A stretch of 64,000 nt of DNA from Flavobacterium omnivorum (GTDB taxonomy: Bacteria > Bacteroidota > Bacteroidia > Flavobacteriales > Flavobacteriaceae), in contig NZ_FNDB01000005.1 of NCBI RefSeq assembly GCF_900099915.1, positions 124,001 through 188,000 on the forward strand. The letters are read 5' to 3'. A model generated the notes under the pieces. The model worked only from the letters and a program-made list of their open reading frames with translations, was not told where the DNA came from and did no database searches. Shown piece by piece: positions 1 to 9,871 of this stretch (its first letter is position 1; each line of letters begins with the position of its first letter). The position numbers were made by a program, and so were the translations under genes.

Positions 1-1
1 T

Positions 2-139
2 TTAGCACAAGATGCGATCATTCATCTAGGAACAAGTTCAATAATTTGTCTAATAACTGGTTTTTTGATATTTTTGTTTCGCCTGAAGAGTCCCATAAAG
101 TATTATTTGTTTCGCAAAATCAAAAATACGGGATTCTAA
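2..139 (+). CDS. C-terminal end of a membrane protein (partial)
   Basis: An open frame enters from the left edge and ends at the TAA at 137-139, giving 45 residues. It has one strongly hydrophobic stretch (around SIICLITGFLIFLFRL) followed by a basic tail (KYYLFRKIKNTGF), which looks like the last transmembrane helix and cytoplasmic end of an integral membrane protein. The family cannot be recognised from so short a piece. The next gene starts about 110 nt later, and I see no convincing terminator between them. Confidence 0.45.
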   Translation, partial: LAQDAIIHLGTSSIICLITGFLIFLFRLKSPIKYYLFRKIKNTGF

Positions 140-249
140 GGCTCTTTTTATTTTAGACTTTCGGATAGCAGTGACTTGAAACTAAAAATAGAAAATTTCG
201 AGATTGTGATAAAAAAGGTTAATTTTGGAGTCGTCCAATTATATGAAAA

Positions 250-1065
250 ATGACCTTCACAAAAACCACCGAACAATCCTCAAAATACGAACATTTAGAA
301 AAAATGTCAGTTCAAGAATTGCTTTCTAATATCAATCAAGAAGACAAAACTGTTCCGCTTGCCGTAGAAAAAGCATTGCCACAAATAGAAAACTTAGTGA
401 CACAAATTGTAGCTAAAATGAAGTTAGGCGGTAGATTGTTCTACATTGGTGCTGGAACTTCAGGACGATTAGGTATTGTGGATGCATCCGAGTGTCCGCC
501 AACATTTGGAGTGCCGTTCGACTTGGTAAACGGAATCATAGCTGGTGGCGATACTGCAATTCGACGAGCAGTAGAGAATGCCGAGGACAACGCTACCCAA
601 GCCTGGAAAGATTTACTGGAACACCATATAAATGAAAATGATGTTGTAGTAGGTATCGCTGCATCAGGTACAACGCCCTATGTTATTAGTGGATTAGCAG
701 CCTGCAACAAAAATAATATTAGTACGGGAAGTATTTCCTGTAATGCAGAAAGTCCGCTTTCTCAAACAGCACAATTCCCTATTGACGTGGTAGTGGGCCC
801 GGAATTTGTAACAGGAAGCTCCAGAATGAAAGCTGGAACTGCACAGAAATTAGTATTAAACATGATTTCGACCGCTACTATGATTCAACTCGGAAAAGTA
901 AAAGGAAACAAAATGGTCGATATGCAACTTAGCAACACAAAACTAGTGGATCGTGGCATAAAAATGATCATGGGCGAAATTCCAATTTCCTATGAAGAAG
1001 CTAGCAAACTATTGAAAAAATACGGTAGCGTGCGAAAAGCAGTGGCTGGTTTTAACAAAAAATAG
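250..1065 (+). CDS. murQ: N-acetylmuramic acid 6-phosphate etherase MurQ
   Basis: A 271-residue cytoplasmic SIS-domain enzyme. It cleaves the lactyl ether of MurNAc-6-phosphate to give GlcNAc-6-phosphate and D-lactate in cell-wall sugar recycling. The family signature is visible: GAGTSGRLG (residues 67-75) followed by DASECPPTFG. E81, and E112 in the ENAED motif, align with the two catalytic glutamates known in the E. coli enzyme. It is slightly shorter than E. coli MurQ (about 298 residues), at the C-terminus. The ATG at 250 gives the natural N-terminus. No kinase or MurNAc transporter gene lies next to it, so its substrate must be produced by genes elsewhere. Confidence 0.95.
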   Translation: MTFTKTTEQSSKYEHLEKMSVQELLSNINQEDKTVPLAVEKALPQIENLVTQIVAKMKLGGRLFYIGAGTSGRLGIVDASECPPTFGVPFDLVNGIIAGGDTAIRRAVENAEDNATQAWKDLLEHHINENDVVVGIAASGTTPYVISGLAACNKNNISTGSISCNAESPLSQTAQFPIDVVVGPEFVTGSSRMKAGTAQKLVLNMISTATMIQLGKVKGNKMVDMQLSNTKLVDRGIKMIMGEIPISYEEASKLLKKYGSVRKAVAGFNKK

Positions 1066-1118
1066 CATTATAATCTAACCTAAATCCTGTTACTTTAAAC
1101 TATTTTAAACTAAAATAA

Positions 1119-1340
1119 ATGGCAACGAATAAAGAATTATTATCCAAAGGAGTTAAATATTTATCAGGTTCCTTACCGCTTCTCTTTTTAGGGCCAGCAC
1201 TGATTTATAATGCCTTTATGAACAAAGGGAATGTCTGGCATTATTTGGTTTTAGCCATTGGAATAATTGTGTGTCTTGCCGCTATGTTCCTGATGTATTT
1301 GGGATTAAAAACTATTGTAAGAAGCTTATCTGACGACTAA
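1119..1340 (+). CDS. Small membrane protein, DUF6095-like
   Basis: A 73-residue protein with a short hydrophilic N-terminus and two predicted transmembrane segments (about residues 16-33 and 41-64). It resembles the small DUF6095 proteins that follow murQ in flavobacteria; I recognise it from sequence appearance and context, not from a search. The function is unknown. Its stop codon overlaps the start of the pentapeptide-repeat gene by one base (TAATG), so the two are probably co-translated. A weak spacer of about 50 nt separates it from murQ, which may be in the same transcript. Confidence 0.75.
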   Translation: MATNKELLSKGVKYLSGSLPLLFLGPALIYNAFMNKGNVWHYLVLAIGIIVCLAAMFLMYLGLKTIVRSLSDD

Positions 1341-1912
1341 TGGAAGACTTAATCCACATTCAAAAAACATTTGACAAGGTCATCTGGATCGGCAAAAGAA
1401 TTAACAATCGAGAATTTGAAGATTGTGTGTTCCAGAATTGCGATTTCTCCAACAGTAATTTTTCAAACAATACTTTTATGGATTGCGAGTTCATCAATTG
1501 CAATCTAGCCATGACCGATTTAACTGGAACGAGTTTAAAAACAGTTCGTTTCAAAGATTGCAAACTGCTAGGAATCCATTTTAGCAAGTGTACTGATTTC
1601 TTGTTCAATGTCAATTTTCAGGACTGCGTTTTAGATTATTCCTCCTTTGCTAATAAAAAAATGCCAAAGACAAAATTCACTACTTGCTCGATGAAAGAGG
1701 TCAATTTTGTTGGGACCAATCTTACGAATTCGGTTTTTGAAAATTGTAATTTAGATAACACGGTCTTCAATGACACGCAATTGGCAGGAGTTGATTTTAC
1801 AACAGCTTACAATTACAAAATTGATCCTGAGTTCAATCCGATGAAAAAAACTAAATTTTCAAGTCAAGGAATTAGTGGTCTTTTAGACAAATACGATATT
1901 AAAATTGTGTAA
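1340..1912 (+). CDS. Pentapeptide-repeat protein, Qnr-like
   Basis: A 190-residue protein made almost entirely of A(D/N)LXX-type pentapeptides (for example NCDFSNSNFSNNTF, NCNLAMTDLTG, NLTNSVFENCNLDNTVF). This predicts a right-handed quadrilateral beta-helix. The C-terminus ends in a short helix-like segment, GISGLLDKYDIKIV, which resembles the dimerisation tail of Qnr proteins. Qnr and MfpA proteins mimic DNA and bind gyrase or topoisomerase IV, but many pentapeptide proteins do something else, so the target is an inference. It has no signal peptide, so it is cytosolic. It is translationally coupled to the preceding DUF6095-like gene through a one-base TAATG overlap. parC and parE lie a few kilobases away on the other strand. 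Confidence 0.85.
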   Translation: MEDLIHIQKTFDKVIWIGKRINNREFEDCVFQNCDFSNSNFSNNTFMDCEFINCNLAMTDLTGTSLKTVRFKDCKLLGIHFSKCTDFLFNVNFQDCVLDYSSFANKKMPKTKFTTCSMKEVNFVGTNLTNSVFENCNLDNTVFNDTQLAGVDFTTAYNYKIDPEFNPMKKTKFSSQGISGLLDKYDIKIV

Positions 1913-1996
1913 TTACATTTCTAGCCCACAAACCTTCGATTAAGACCGCAACTTTAATATCCTTTATAAAAATTTAAAAAAACAAACATCCTACTA

Positions 1997-2371
1997 ATGA
2001 AAAAAATACTACTACTACTTCCGCTAGTCTCCCTATTGTCCTGTTATGATGCGGAGCGCAACTGTAAGGACTTTAAAACTGGGAAATTCAAATTTGAATA
2101 CGAAGTTGAAGGGGTAAAGAAAACGACCGTTTTTGAACGCAATGATAGCATCGAAATCGAAACTTTTGAAGGAAAAAGAGATACGGCTTCCATACGCTGG
2201 GTGAATGATTGTGAATATGTATTGCTCAAATTACATCCAAAAAACATGGCGGAAGAAAAAGCTATTGGTATGAAAATCTTGACAACTACAAAAAATTCAT
2301 ATACCTTTGAATTTGGTATGGTTGGTTCAGATGCTAAACAAAGAGGAACCGTTACGAAAATTGCCGATTAA
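1997..2371 (+). CDS. Small lipoprotein of unknown function
   Basis: A 124-residue protein starting with a lipoprotein signal peptide (MKKILLLLPLVSLLSC; lipobox LLSC, lipidated Cys16). The mature part is small, charged and probably beta-rich (for example KFKFEYEVEG, NSYTFEFGMVG). I recognise no domain. The residues after the cysteine (YDAERN) are not a clear surface-export signal, so a periplasmic-facing location is likely. It lies 26 nt upstream of the TerC-family gene on the same strand and may share a transcript with it. Confidence 0.8.
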   Translation: MKKILLLLPLVSLLSCYDAERNCKDFKTGKFKFEYEVEGVKKTTVFERNDSIEIETFEGKRDTASIRWVNDCEYVLLKLHPKNMAEEKAIGMKILTTTKNSYTFEFGMVGSDAKQRGTVTKIAD

Positions 2372-2397
2372 GTTTTATAATTTATAACAAAAATAGA

Positions 2398-3171
2398 ATG
2401 GAAGTATTTTTAAATCCGGACGCGTGGGTTGCCTTATTGACATTGACTTTTCTAGAAATCATTTTAGGAATTGACAACATTATCTTCATATCGATTGTAA
2501 CGGGGAAATTACCCCCTGAAAAACGAAAAAAGGCGACGCAACTAGGTTTGTTTTTGGCTATGTTTATGCGCATTGCATTGTTATTTGGAATTACCTTGCT
2601 GATCAAAATGAAGGAACCTCTTTTTAGTTTTGACTGGGGTTGGTTTAGTGCTCATTTTAATGGTCAAGCATTGATATTACTAAGTGGTGGAATATTCCTT
2701 ATTTATAAAAGCACCAAAGAAATACATGAAAAAGTAGATCATAAAGGAGAAGAGGAAAAAGAGTTAAAAACTTCAGCTGCTAAATCATTTGGTAATGTCA
2801 TTTTTCAAATTTTATTGATTGACCTTATTTTCTCTGTTGATAGTATTCTTACAGCCGTTGGGATGACTAATGGACTGGAAGGAGCTTTGTATATCATGGT
2901 TACTGCCGTAGTAATTTCTGTAGGGGTGATGATGTTGTTTGCTGTTCCAGTTGGAACATTTGTCAACAATAATCCATCTATCCAAATCTTAGGTTTAGCA
3001 TTCTTGATTTTGATTGGTTTCATGCTAATCACAGAAAGCATGCATTTATCTGAAGCCGTATTAGCGGGACAAACTGTAGGCGCAGTGCCAAAAGCGTATT
3101 TGTATTTTGCCATTGCATTTTCACTAGGGGTAGAATTCCTGAATATGAAAATGCGAAAGAAAAAGAAATAA
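2398..3171 (+). CDS. TerC-family integral membrane protein
   Basis: A 257-residue polytopic membrane protein with about seven hydrophobic helices. The two family signatures are clear: EIILGIDNIIFISI near residue 20 and DLIFSVDSI near residue 142, with membrane-embedded acidic residues. TerC/Alx-family proteins are linked to tellurite resistance and to metal homeostasis, especially manganese export. A charged cytoplasmic loop (about residues 102-122) separates the two halves. The gene ends in front of a strong hairpin shared with the convergent parC gene. The substrate cannot be determined from sequence. Confidence 0.9.
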   Translation: MEVFLNPDAWVALLTLTFLEIILGIDNIIFISIVTGKLPPEKRKKATQLGLFLAMFMRIALLFGITLLIKMKEPLFSFDWGWFSAHFNGQALILLSGGIFLIYKSTKEIHEKVDHKGEEEKELKTSAAKSFGNVIFQILLIDLIFSVDSILTAVGMTNGLEGALYIMVTAVVISVGVMMLFAVPVGTFVNNNPSIQILGLAFLILIGFMLITESMHLSEAVLAGQTVGAVPKAYLYFAIAFSLGVEFLNMKMRKKKK

Positions 3172-3180
3172 TATTTCAAA

Positions 3181-3207
3181 AGAAAAGCGCTCATGGAGCG
3201 CTTTTCT
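3181..3207. terminator. Bidirectional rho-independent terminator between the TerC-family gene and parC
   Basis: A perfect 12-bp stem (agaaaagcgctc / gagcgcttttct) with a 3-nt loop, followed by T-rich sequence. It lies between two convergent genes and can end both. Confidence 0.85.
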
Positions 3208-3208
3208 T

Positions 3209-5902
3209 TTATTCTAAACTTAAAGTTATTTGACCATCATCGTCTAATTGAATATCGGAATCATCGGCACTAGTATTTCCTAAAACTTCCAACTCTTCTG
3301 GAATTACGGCAACTGGAATGTCATAAGGCAGCGACTCTAGAAGGTTTACTTGCTTCAATTTATCTGTTGTTAATTGATTCCCTAGCGCCTTAAATCCTTT
3401 TATGGCAATATAGGATTCTATGTCTACGGTCATGTTTTCTTTTTGCACTCCTTTTACTTTCGTAAAAATCAATTCGGCAACTGGACGATAATCAGTCGAA
3501 ACGATTTCTAGATGAGAGCTAGGATGCTCTGTAATAAAACTTTCTTCTTTGTTTTCAGTTTCTACCAAAAAGCGTTTGATGTAATAGCGCTCTTTTTCTC
3601 CATCGTAATAAATGGCTGAAATTGGTTTTTTAGGAATCCATTTTTCAAGAACAATCATATCTTCATCAAAATGAGTGGATAACTCGGGCGTAATTACTTT
3701 TATTTTTCCGTTTTGCGAAACAATTAAAATTTTATCACTTGGTCTAAATTCGCCAAGCAACTCTCCCCTTCCATCTACATTTAGTCGTTGAACCGTATCA
3801 TCAAACCAAACTTTTCTAGGTAATAAAGTTGAAATCCCTTTCTCTTTCAATTCGATTTTTTTGATAGGATATTTGGTTACCAAATTCCCTTTGGAAGCCC
3901 TACCTTTAATGGCTAAACTGGCAAAATCAATATCAAATTTGAGTTTTTTGACTGTTCCTATTTGGCGGAGTAAAATAGTAATTACTTCTGCTTCCCCGTT
4001 TGGATTACAAGAAAAATAAAGCACTTGTGAGCCAGTGGTTTCATTCGTTAAATCATACGGTTTGTCACGCGTAACTCCCGAAACATTAAAACGCTTTATG
4101 TAGGAAGGACCAGATTTTCCGTCACGATAAATCATGTTGTAAATCGTTCTCTTGTCGCTTTTGTCAAAAATAGCAATGTGAATAATATCCTTGCCTACAA
4201 AGGTTTTAGCATCCACTTTAGTAATCATCATTTTTCCATCACGAAGAAAAACAATTACATCATCAATATCAGAACAATCCGTCACATATTGATCTTTTTT
4301 CAAACTCGTACCTACAAAGCCTTCTTCCTTATTAACGTACAATTTAGTATTACGCAACACTACTTTTGTAGCTTCGATATCATCAAAAATACGGAGTTCT
4401 GTTTGGCGCTCGCGTCCTTTTCCGTACTTCTCTTTCAACTTGGTAAAATAAGCAATTGCAAAATCAATCAGATGCTCTAAATTGTGCTTTACTTGTTCGA
4501 TATCACCTTCCAGAGATTCAATTTTATCCTGCGCTTTATTGCTGTCGAATTTAGAAATACGCATAATGCGAATATCCAATAAACGCAGAATATCATCTTC
4601 GGTAACAGCACGTTTTAAGTGTTTTGTGTGTGGTTTTAAACCATCATCAACGGCTTTTATTACCGTTTCTCTAGTCGTCATTTCTTCAATGTCACGATAG
4701 ATTTTATTTTCGATAAAAATACGTTCCAAAGAAAGAAAATGCCATTGTTCCTCCAATTCACCCAATTGAATTTCGAGTTCACTTTTCAGTAATTGAACGG
4801 TTCTGTGGGTTGAAATTTTCAACATTTCGGAAACGCCAATAAACAATGGTTTGTTATCTTCAATCACACAACCCAATGGCGCTACCGATGTTTCACAAGC
4901 TGTAAATGCGAACAAGGCATCAATGGTTTTATCTGGAGAAACACCCGGAAAAAGATGAATCAATATCTCTACCTCAGCAGCGGTATTGTCTTCAATTTTT
5001 TTGATTTTGATTTTACCTTTATCATTGGCTTTCAAAATACTGTCAATTAAAGTCGTCGTATTGGTAGAAAACGGAATTTGGGTAATCACTAAAGTATTCT
5101 TATCGAGTTGACCAATTTTAGCACGCACCCGCACCCGACCGCCGCGCAAACCGTCATTATAATTGGACACGTCAGCAATCCCTTGTGTCATAAAATCGGG
5201 ATAAATCGTAAACGGTTTTCCCTTTAATATTTTTATCGATGAATCTATTAATTCGTTAAAATTGTGAGGTAATACTTTTGTGGAAAGACCCACAGCGATT
5301 CCTTCGGCACCGGAAGCCAGCAATAAAGGAAACTTTACCGGAAGATTATTCGGCTCCGCTCGTCGTCCATCATAAGAAACTCCCCAATCAGTAATTTTTG
5401 GACTATAAATAACCTCCAAAGCAAATTTAGACAAACGCGCTTCAATGTAACGGGAAGCCGCAGCACCATCACCTGTTAGAATATTTCCCCAGTTTCCCTG
5501 ACAATCTATCAATAATTCTTTTTGACCAATTTGCACCATGGCATCACCAATACTTTGATCACCGTGAGGATGGTATTGCATGGTGTGTCCAACAACATTG
5601 GCCACTTTATTGTAACGGCCGTCATCTAACTCTTTCAACGAGTGCATGATTCGGCGTTGCACTGGTTTGAAACCGTCTTCAATTGCCGGAACGGCACGTT
5701 CCAGAATCACATACGAAGCGTAATCCAGAAACCAGTCTTTATACATTCCCGTAACTTTGGTAATAGTATCGTTTCCGTCTTCTTGATTATCGTAAAAATG
5801 TTGCCCTCCTGTAGAAATTATATCTTCAAAAGTATCTTCACCAACGGTATTTTCTTCTTCTTGATCTTCTGGTAATATGTTATCGTCTTCTTCGTCTTTC
5901 AT
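3209..5902 (-). CDS. parC: DNA topoisomerase IV subunit A (ParC)
   Basis: An 897-residue type IIA topoisomerase cleavage subunit that decatenates daughter chromosomes together with ParE. After an acidic N-terminal tail comes the winged-helix/tower breakage-reunion domain. The catalytic tyrosine is Y152 in AAASRYIEAR, preceded by the HPHGDQSIGDAM quinolone-pocket region around residue 115. The C-terminal part (from about residue 560) is the beta-pinwheel-like domain and lacks a clear GyrA box, which supports ParC over GyrA. Its ATG overlaps the stop of the upstream nuclease gene by one base (TAATG). parE lies further upstream on the same strand, so a parE - nuclease - parC operon is likely. 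Confidence 0.93.
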   Translation of the reverse strand: MKDEEDDNILPEDQEEENTVGEDTFEDIISTGGQHFYDNQEDGNDTITKVTGMYKDWFLDYASYVILERAVPAIEDGFKPVQRRIMHSLKELDDGRYNKVANVVGHTMQYHPHGDQSIGDAMVQIGQKELLIDCQGNWGNILTGDGAAASRYIEARLSKFALEVIYSPKITDWGVSYDGRRAEPNNLPVKFPLLLASGAEGIAVGLSTKVLPHNFNELIDSSIKILKGKPFTIYPDFMTQGIADVSNYNDGLRGGRVRVRAKIGQLDKNTLVITQIPFSTNTTTLIDSILKANDKGKIKIKKIEDNTAAEVEILIHLFPGVSPDKTIDALFAFTACETSVAPLGCVIEDNKPLFIGVSEMLKISTHRTVQLLKSELEIQLGELEEQWHFLSLERIFIENKIYRDIEEMTTRETVIKAVDDGLKPHTKHLKRAVTEDDILRLLDIRIMRISKFDSNKAQDKIESLEGDIEQVKHNLEHLIDFAIAYFTKLKEKYGKGRERQTELRIFDDIEATKVVLRNTKLYVNKEEGFVGTSLKKDQYVTDCSDIDDVIVFLRDGKMMITKVDAKTFVGKDIIHIAIFDKSDKRTIYNMIYRDGKSGPSYIKRFNVSGVTRDKPYDLTNETTGSQVLYFSCNPNGEAEVITILLRQIGTVKKLKFDIDFASLAIKGRASKGNLVTKYPIKKIELKEKGISTLLPRKVWFDDTVQRLNVDGRGELLGEFRPSDKILIVSQNGKIKVITPELSTHFDEDMIVLEKWIPKKPISAIYYDGEKERYYIKRFLVETENKEESFITEHPSSHLEIVSTDYRPVAELIFTKVKGVQKENMTVDIESYIAIKGFKALGNQLTTDKLKQVNLLESLPYDIPVAVIPEELEVLGNTSADDSDIQLDDDGQITLSLE

Positions 5903-7008
5903 TATCTTGATTCCGAAATTAATTGTATTAAATCTTCTCTGCTTGGCAGAATCGTTTTGTATTTGCTAGCAAAAATTTGCTCATTATTTTCAGGTAAAGT
6001 ATATTCTACAACCAAATCACTTTTGATTTGGCAAAGTACAATTCCTATGGTTTTATTCTCATCTTCCAAACGCATTTCTCTGTCGTAATAATTGACATAC
6101 ATTTGCATTTGTCCTAAATCCTGATGTTTTAATTCGCCTATTTTCAAGTCAATCAGGACAAAACATTTAAGAATTCGGTTATAAAAAACCAAATCGATTC
6201 GAAAATGTTTATCATCAAAAGTAATTCTATTTTGTCTTGCGACAAAAGTAAATCCGTGACCTAATTCTAATAAAAAATGTTCTAGCTTATTGATAATTTC
6301 CTCCTCGAATTCCGATTCAGAATACTAATGTAATTCTGGCAAACCTAAAAATTCCAAAATATATGGATCTTTGATAAGGTCTTTAGGTTTTTCTATAATC
6401 TGACCTTTTTCAGAAAGTTTCAAAACTCCTGCTGCATCTCGGCTTAAAGCCAATCCTTTGTAAAGAGCGGAATCATATTGTCGCTTTAATTCGCGAACAC
6501 TCCAGTTGTATTTCTCAGATTCTATTTCGTAGAAACGTCTTTCTTTCTCATCGTCAATTCGCATTAAGAATGAATAATGAGACCATGTCAATTTAAAAAA
6601 TGACGAAAATGTTTGATAATCAAATTTATTTAAATCCTCAGACACTGTCTGAGCTTTTTGGGATTTGAATTCCGCAGTCAGTGATTGCGTATTTCGAATT
6701 TCTAAAATCCGCAACACTGTAGCGGATTTTGAATAAATTAAATGAAATTTTCTAATTCTTTCTAAAACATCAATTGAAAACCCTTTTCCAAACTCAACAG
6801 TCAACTGTTGAGAAAGTCCTTTTAATAATTGCTTTCCGTATTCAGCTCGTTCTTTTCCGTTCTGTTCTTCTTCCACAATCATTCTTCCTATTTCAAAATA
6901 GGTATACACCATTGTTGAATTTACGGTGCGTAAAACCTGTTGACGGGCATTTTGCAATAGCGCGACTACTTGAGAGAATAAAAATTTATTTTTAAGATTA
7001 TCTGACAC
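5902..7008 (-). pseudogene. YhcG/DUF1016-family PD-(D/E)XK nuclease gene interrupted by an in-frame TAG
   Basis: Two pieces in one reading frame form a full-length (about 368-residue) YhcG/DUF1016-type protein. The N-terminal helical domain (7008-6328) ends FLGLPELH. A TAG stop follows at 6327-6325, and the frame then runs on with YSESEFEEEI through the nuclease core (RIDLVFYN ... VLIDLK, the D...DxK signature) to the real stop at 5904-5902. No other stop or frameshift is visible. The downstream piece has no ATG, only a TTG at 6192, so it is not an independent gene. If the stop is real, the product is a 227-residue N-terminal domain without a catalytic centre. The gene sits between parE (13 nt away) and parC (1-nt overlap), probably as an insertion into a parE-parC operon. 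A recent nonsense mutation, readthrough or a sequencing error are all possible. Confidence 0.88.
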
Positions 7009-7021
7009 TGTTAAATCTGCA

Positions 7022-8887
7022 TTATTTCACTTCTTCCAAAACATCCAACTCCACCTTCAAATTCTTGATGATAAACTCCTGTCTGTCTGGCGTATTTTTA
7101 CCCATATAAAAAGAAAGCAATTGTTCAATCGAGGTATTCTTATCCATCATAATCGGATCTAAACGAATGGTTTCTCCAATAAAATTTTTGAACTCATCCG
7201 GAGAAATCTCTCCTAAACCTTTAAATCGGGTTATTTCCGGTTTTGGTTTTAGTTTTTCTATTGCTGCTTTCCTTTCTTCATCTGAATAGCAATAAATGGT
7301 TTCCTTCTTGTTTCGAACCCTAAAAAGTGGCGTTTGCAAAATATATAAATGTCCTTCTTTGATTAACTCCGGAAAAAACTGAAGAAAGAACGTAATCAAC
7401 AACAATCGAATGTGCATGCCATCGACATCGGCATCGGTAGCAATTACAATGTTATTGTACCGCAGTTTTTCCAACCCGTCTTCAATATCCAAAGCTGCTT
7501 GTAATAAATTGAATTCTTCATTTTCATAAACAATTTTCTTGCTCATTCCATACGAATTCAGAGGCTTACCACGCAAACTGAAAACAGCTTGTGTATTTAC
7601 ATCACGTGATTTGGTTATGGATCCGGAAGCCGAATCTCCCTCGGTAATGAATAGGGTACTTTCCAGATTTTTAGGATGTTTCGTGTCCGGAAGATGGGCG
7701 CGACAATCCCTTAATTTCTTGTTGTGCAGGTTCGCTTTTTTGGCCCGATCTGTGGCTAATTTTCGAATCCCGGATAGTTCTTTACGTTCTCTTTCAGCTT
7801 GAAGAATTTTCCGCAACAGTGCATCGGCAGTTGGAGGATTCTTATGTAAATAATTATCTAATTTAGTTTTCACAAAATCGTTTACAAAAGTACGCACCGA
7901 AGGCATTCCTGGCTCAGAACCCATATCAGTTGATCCCAATTTGGTTTTGGTTTGTGACTCAAAAACCGGTTCCATTACTTTGATACTAACTGCTGTGACA
8001 ATAGATTTTCTAACATCTGACGCTTCGAAACTTTTATTGTAAAACTCCCTTATGGTTTTCACAATTGCTTCGCGATACGCTGCAAGATGCGTTCCACCTT
8101 GCGTTGTATTTTGTCCGTTTACAAAGGAATGGTATTCTTCGCTGTATTGTGATTTACTGTGGGTTAGGGCAATTTCTATATCTTCCCCTTTCAAGTGAAT
8201 GATGGGATATTCCAAATCATCCGCATGAATGGTTTCTTCCAATAAGTCTTTCAGACCATTTTCCGAAAAATATTTTTCGCCATTGAATAAAATAGTCAAA
8301 CCATTGTTTAGGTAACAATAGTTTTTAAGCATTTTGATGATATATTCGAAACGGAATTTATAGTTTTTGAAAATCGCTTCATCCGGAATAAAAGTAACTT
8401 TCGTTCCTTTACGTTTCGTAGTTTCAATAATAGCTTCTTCGAGCACTAAGTTTCCTGCTGAAAATTCTGCTGCTTTTTGTTTCTCATCCCGAACGGATTC
8501 TACACGAAAATAATTTGACAAAGCATTTACTGCTTTTGTACCAACTCCATTCAAACCAACGGATTTTTTAAATGCCAAAGAATCGTATTTTCCTCCTGTA
8601 TTCATCTTAGAAACTACATCAATCACCTTTCCTAATGGAATCCCACGACCATAATCCCTAACAGTAACGGTTTTGTCTTTGATGGTTACCTCAATAGTTT
8701 TTCCGGCACCCATGACAAATTCGTCGATACAGTTGTCGAGGACTTCTTTTAGAAGAATGTAAATACCATCATCTGGCGAGGAACCGTCTCCCAATTTCCC
8801 GATGTACATCCCGGGACGCATGCGAATATGTTCTTTCCAGTCGAGTGACCGAATGTTATCTTCGGTATATTGATTTTGATCGGACAT
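7022..8887 (-). CDS. parE: DNA topoisomerase IV subunit B (ParE)
   Basis: A 621-residue ATPase subunit of topoisomerase IV. The GHKL ATP-binding domain shows [10 protein letters not shown] (the N-box), GRGIP and [14 protein letters not shown]. The TOPRIM domain shows [10 protein letters not shown] and DADVDG, the metal-binding acidic residues, and is followed by [10 protein letters not shown]. The length fits ParE and is shorter than Gram-negative GyrB because the large TOPRIM insertion is missing. It is the first gene of an apparent parE - nuclease - parC operon on the minus strand. A possible weak -7 element (TACATTAG) lies about 35 nt upstream of the start. Confidence 0.93.
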   Translation of the reverse strand: MSDQNQYTEDNIRSLDWKEHIRMRPGMYIGKLGDGSSPDDGIYILLKEVLDNCIDEFVMGAGKTIEVTIKDKTVTVRDYGRGIPLGKVIDVVSKMNTGGKYDSLAFKKSVGLNGVGTKAVNALSNYFRVESVRDEKQKAAEFSAGNLVLEEAIIETTKRKGTKVTFIPDEAIFKNYKFRFEYIIKMLKNYCYLNNGLTILFNGEKYFSENGLKDLLEETIHADDLEYPIIHLKGEDIEIALTHSKSQYSEEYHSFVNGQNTTQGGTHLAAYREAIVKTIREFYNKSFEASDVRKSIVTAVSIKVMEPVFESQTKTKLGSTDMGSEPGMPSVRTFVNDFVKTKLDNYLHKNPPTADALLRKILQAERERKELSGIRKLATDRAKKANLHNKKLRDCRAHLPDTKHPKNLESTLFITEGDSASGSITKSRDVNTQAVFSLRGKPLNSYGMSKKIVYENEEFNLLQAALDIEDGLEKLRYNNIVIATDADVDGMHIRLLLITFFLQFFPELIKEGHLYILQTPLFRVRNKKETIYCYSDEERKAAIEKLKPKPEITRFKGLGEISPDEFKNFIGETIRLDPIMMDKNTSIEQLLSFYMGKNTPDRQEFIIKNLKVELDVLEEVK

Positions 8888-9008
8888 TGTAAAATTTGTG
8901 GATTTGGTGCTAATGTAGTGTAATTCGATAAATTTTAAAATAGGGAGACGTCAAAGTTATTAAGAATAATATTGACATTCGTATATTGAAAGATTTAAAG
9001 ATTGAAAA

Positions 9009-9539
9009 TTAAACGATTGAAAAATTCTTAATAATTTCTTTCAATTGATTATCCAATTCCGGATTTGAAATTTTACCGTTTGTTACATCAAAATTAGCCT
9101 CAAAACTAGGCAGTGAAAAGGCAGCTTTTATATTTCCACCGTAAAAAGGAAAAGCGTTCTTAGCAATTCCCAACACACTGGCTCCACCTTTAGCTCCCGG
9201 TGAAGTTGCCATCAATAACATTGGTTTTTGCTGAAAAACTTTGGCGTTTATTCTAGTACACCAATCGAAAACATTTTTGAATGCCACGGAATAGTTTCCA
9301 TTATTTTCTGCCATGGAAACTACCAAAATATCAGCAGTAGCAATTTTATCTAAAAACGCTTGCGCAAATGCGTGGTGTCCTATTTCGTTCTCGATATCCA
9401 CGCTATAAATTGGCATTTGGAAGTCATTTAAATCTAAAACTTCCACTTCCCTATTTTCAAATAAATGAGCAGCGTAGGTCGCTAATTTCTTATTGATGGA
9501 GTTTTTACTGGGGCTTGCGCCAAAGGCTATAATTTTCAT
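9009..9539 (-). CDS. NAD(P)H-dependent FMN reductase family flavoprotein
   Basis: A 176-residue flavodoxin-fold protein of the NADPH-dependent FMN reductase/quinone reductase family. The FMN phosphate loop is GASPSKNSINKKL near the N-terminus. SMAENNGNYSVAFKNVFDW (about residues 95-113) matches the second flavin-contact loop, PEYNGS-PALKN in relatives. SPGAKGGASVLG forms the third loop. It is soluble and cytoplasmic. The likely role is reduction of flavins, quinones or azo/nitro compounds; the physiological substrate is unknown. It is transcribed alone on the minus strand between parE and ychF. Confidence 0.88.
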   Translation of the reverse strand: MKIIAFGASPSKNSINKKLATYAAHLFENREVEVLDLNDFQMPIYSVDIENEIGHHAFAQAFLDKIATADILVVSMAENNGNYSVAFKNVFDWCTRINAKVFQQKPMLLMATSPGAKGGASVLGIAKNAFPFYGGNIKAAFSLPSFEANFDVTNGKISNPELDNQLKEIIKNFSIV

Positions 9540-9660
9540 GATGATTAGTTTTTATTAAAAGTAGTAAAAATAAAATAACAACAAAATAATTCGCCACTGA
9601 TTCACAGATTACGAAAACAAATAAGAAAAAAACAAAATTTCATTTTCCTCCAAATCGATT

Positions 9661-9850
9661 TTACCGCAGAGTGAAACGGAAAGCATTTTTCAAATCCATC
9701 TTATTTTTTCTTGACATAAAAGAGCGAACAACGGAAACTCCTTTTATGACTTAGAAAAAATAGATGAATGGGAAAAGATTACTTCACTAAACTTTTATTT
9801 TAATTGGAGTTCAGTGAACTTCGTTTGAAGAGAAAAGCAGGATTAGGTCC
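9661..9850. repeat. Degenerate intergenic repeat, copy A
   Basis: This non-coding stretch aligns by eye with 47494-47635. Shared blocks are attttttcttg, then agagcga with a following c-ggaa-ctc, then tttatgac with ttagaaaaaa, and at the end agc-ggattagg. Copy A is longer because it carries about 50 nt more before the last block. Neither copy has an open frame. The rest of the 9540-9938 gap holds only AT-rich sequence and the ychF terminator. Confidence 0.5.
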
Positions 9851-9871
9851 AAAAAAATGTTAGATATAAAA

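Noticed and set aside
4178..4480. 100-residue plus-strand ORF inside parC
   Set aside because: Shadow frame antisense to a strongly conserved gene, with no protein-like features.
5902..6192. Separate 96-residue gene
   Set aside because: It starts at TTG inside the nuclease frame and continues the upstream open frame across one TAG, so it is the tail of the broken nuclease gene.
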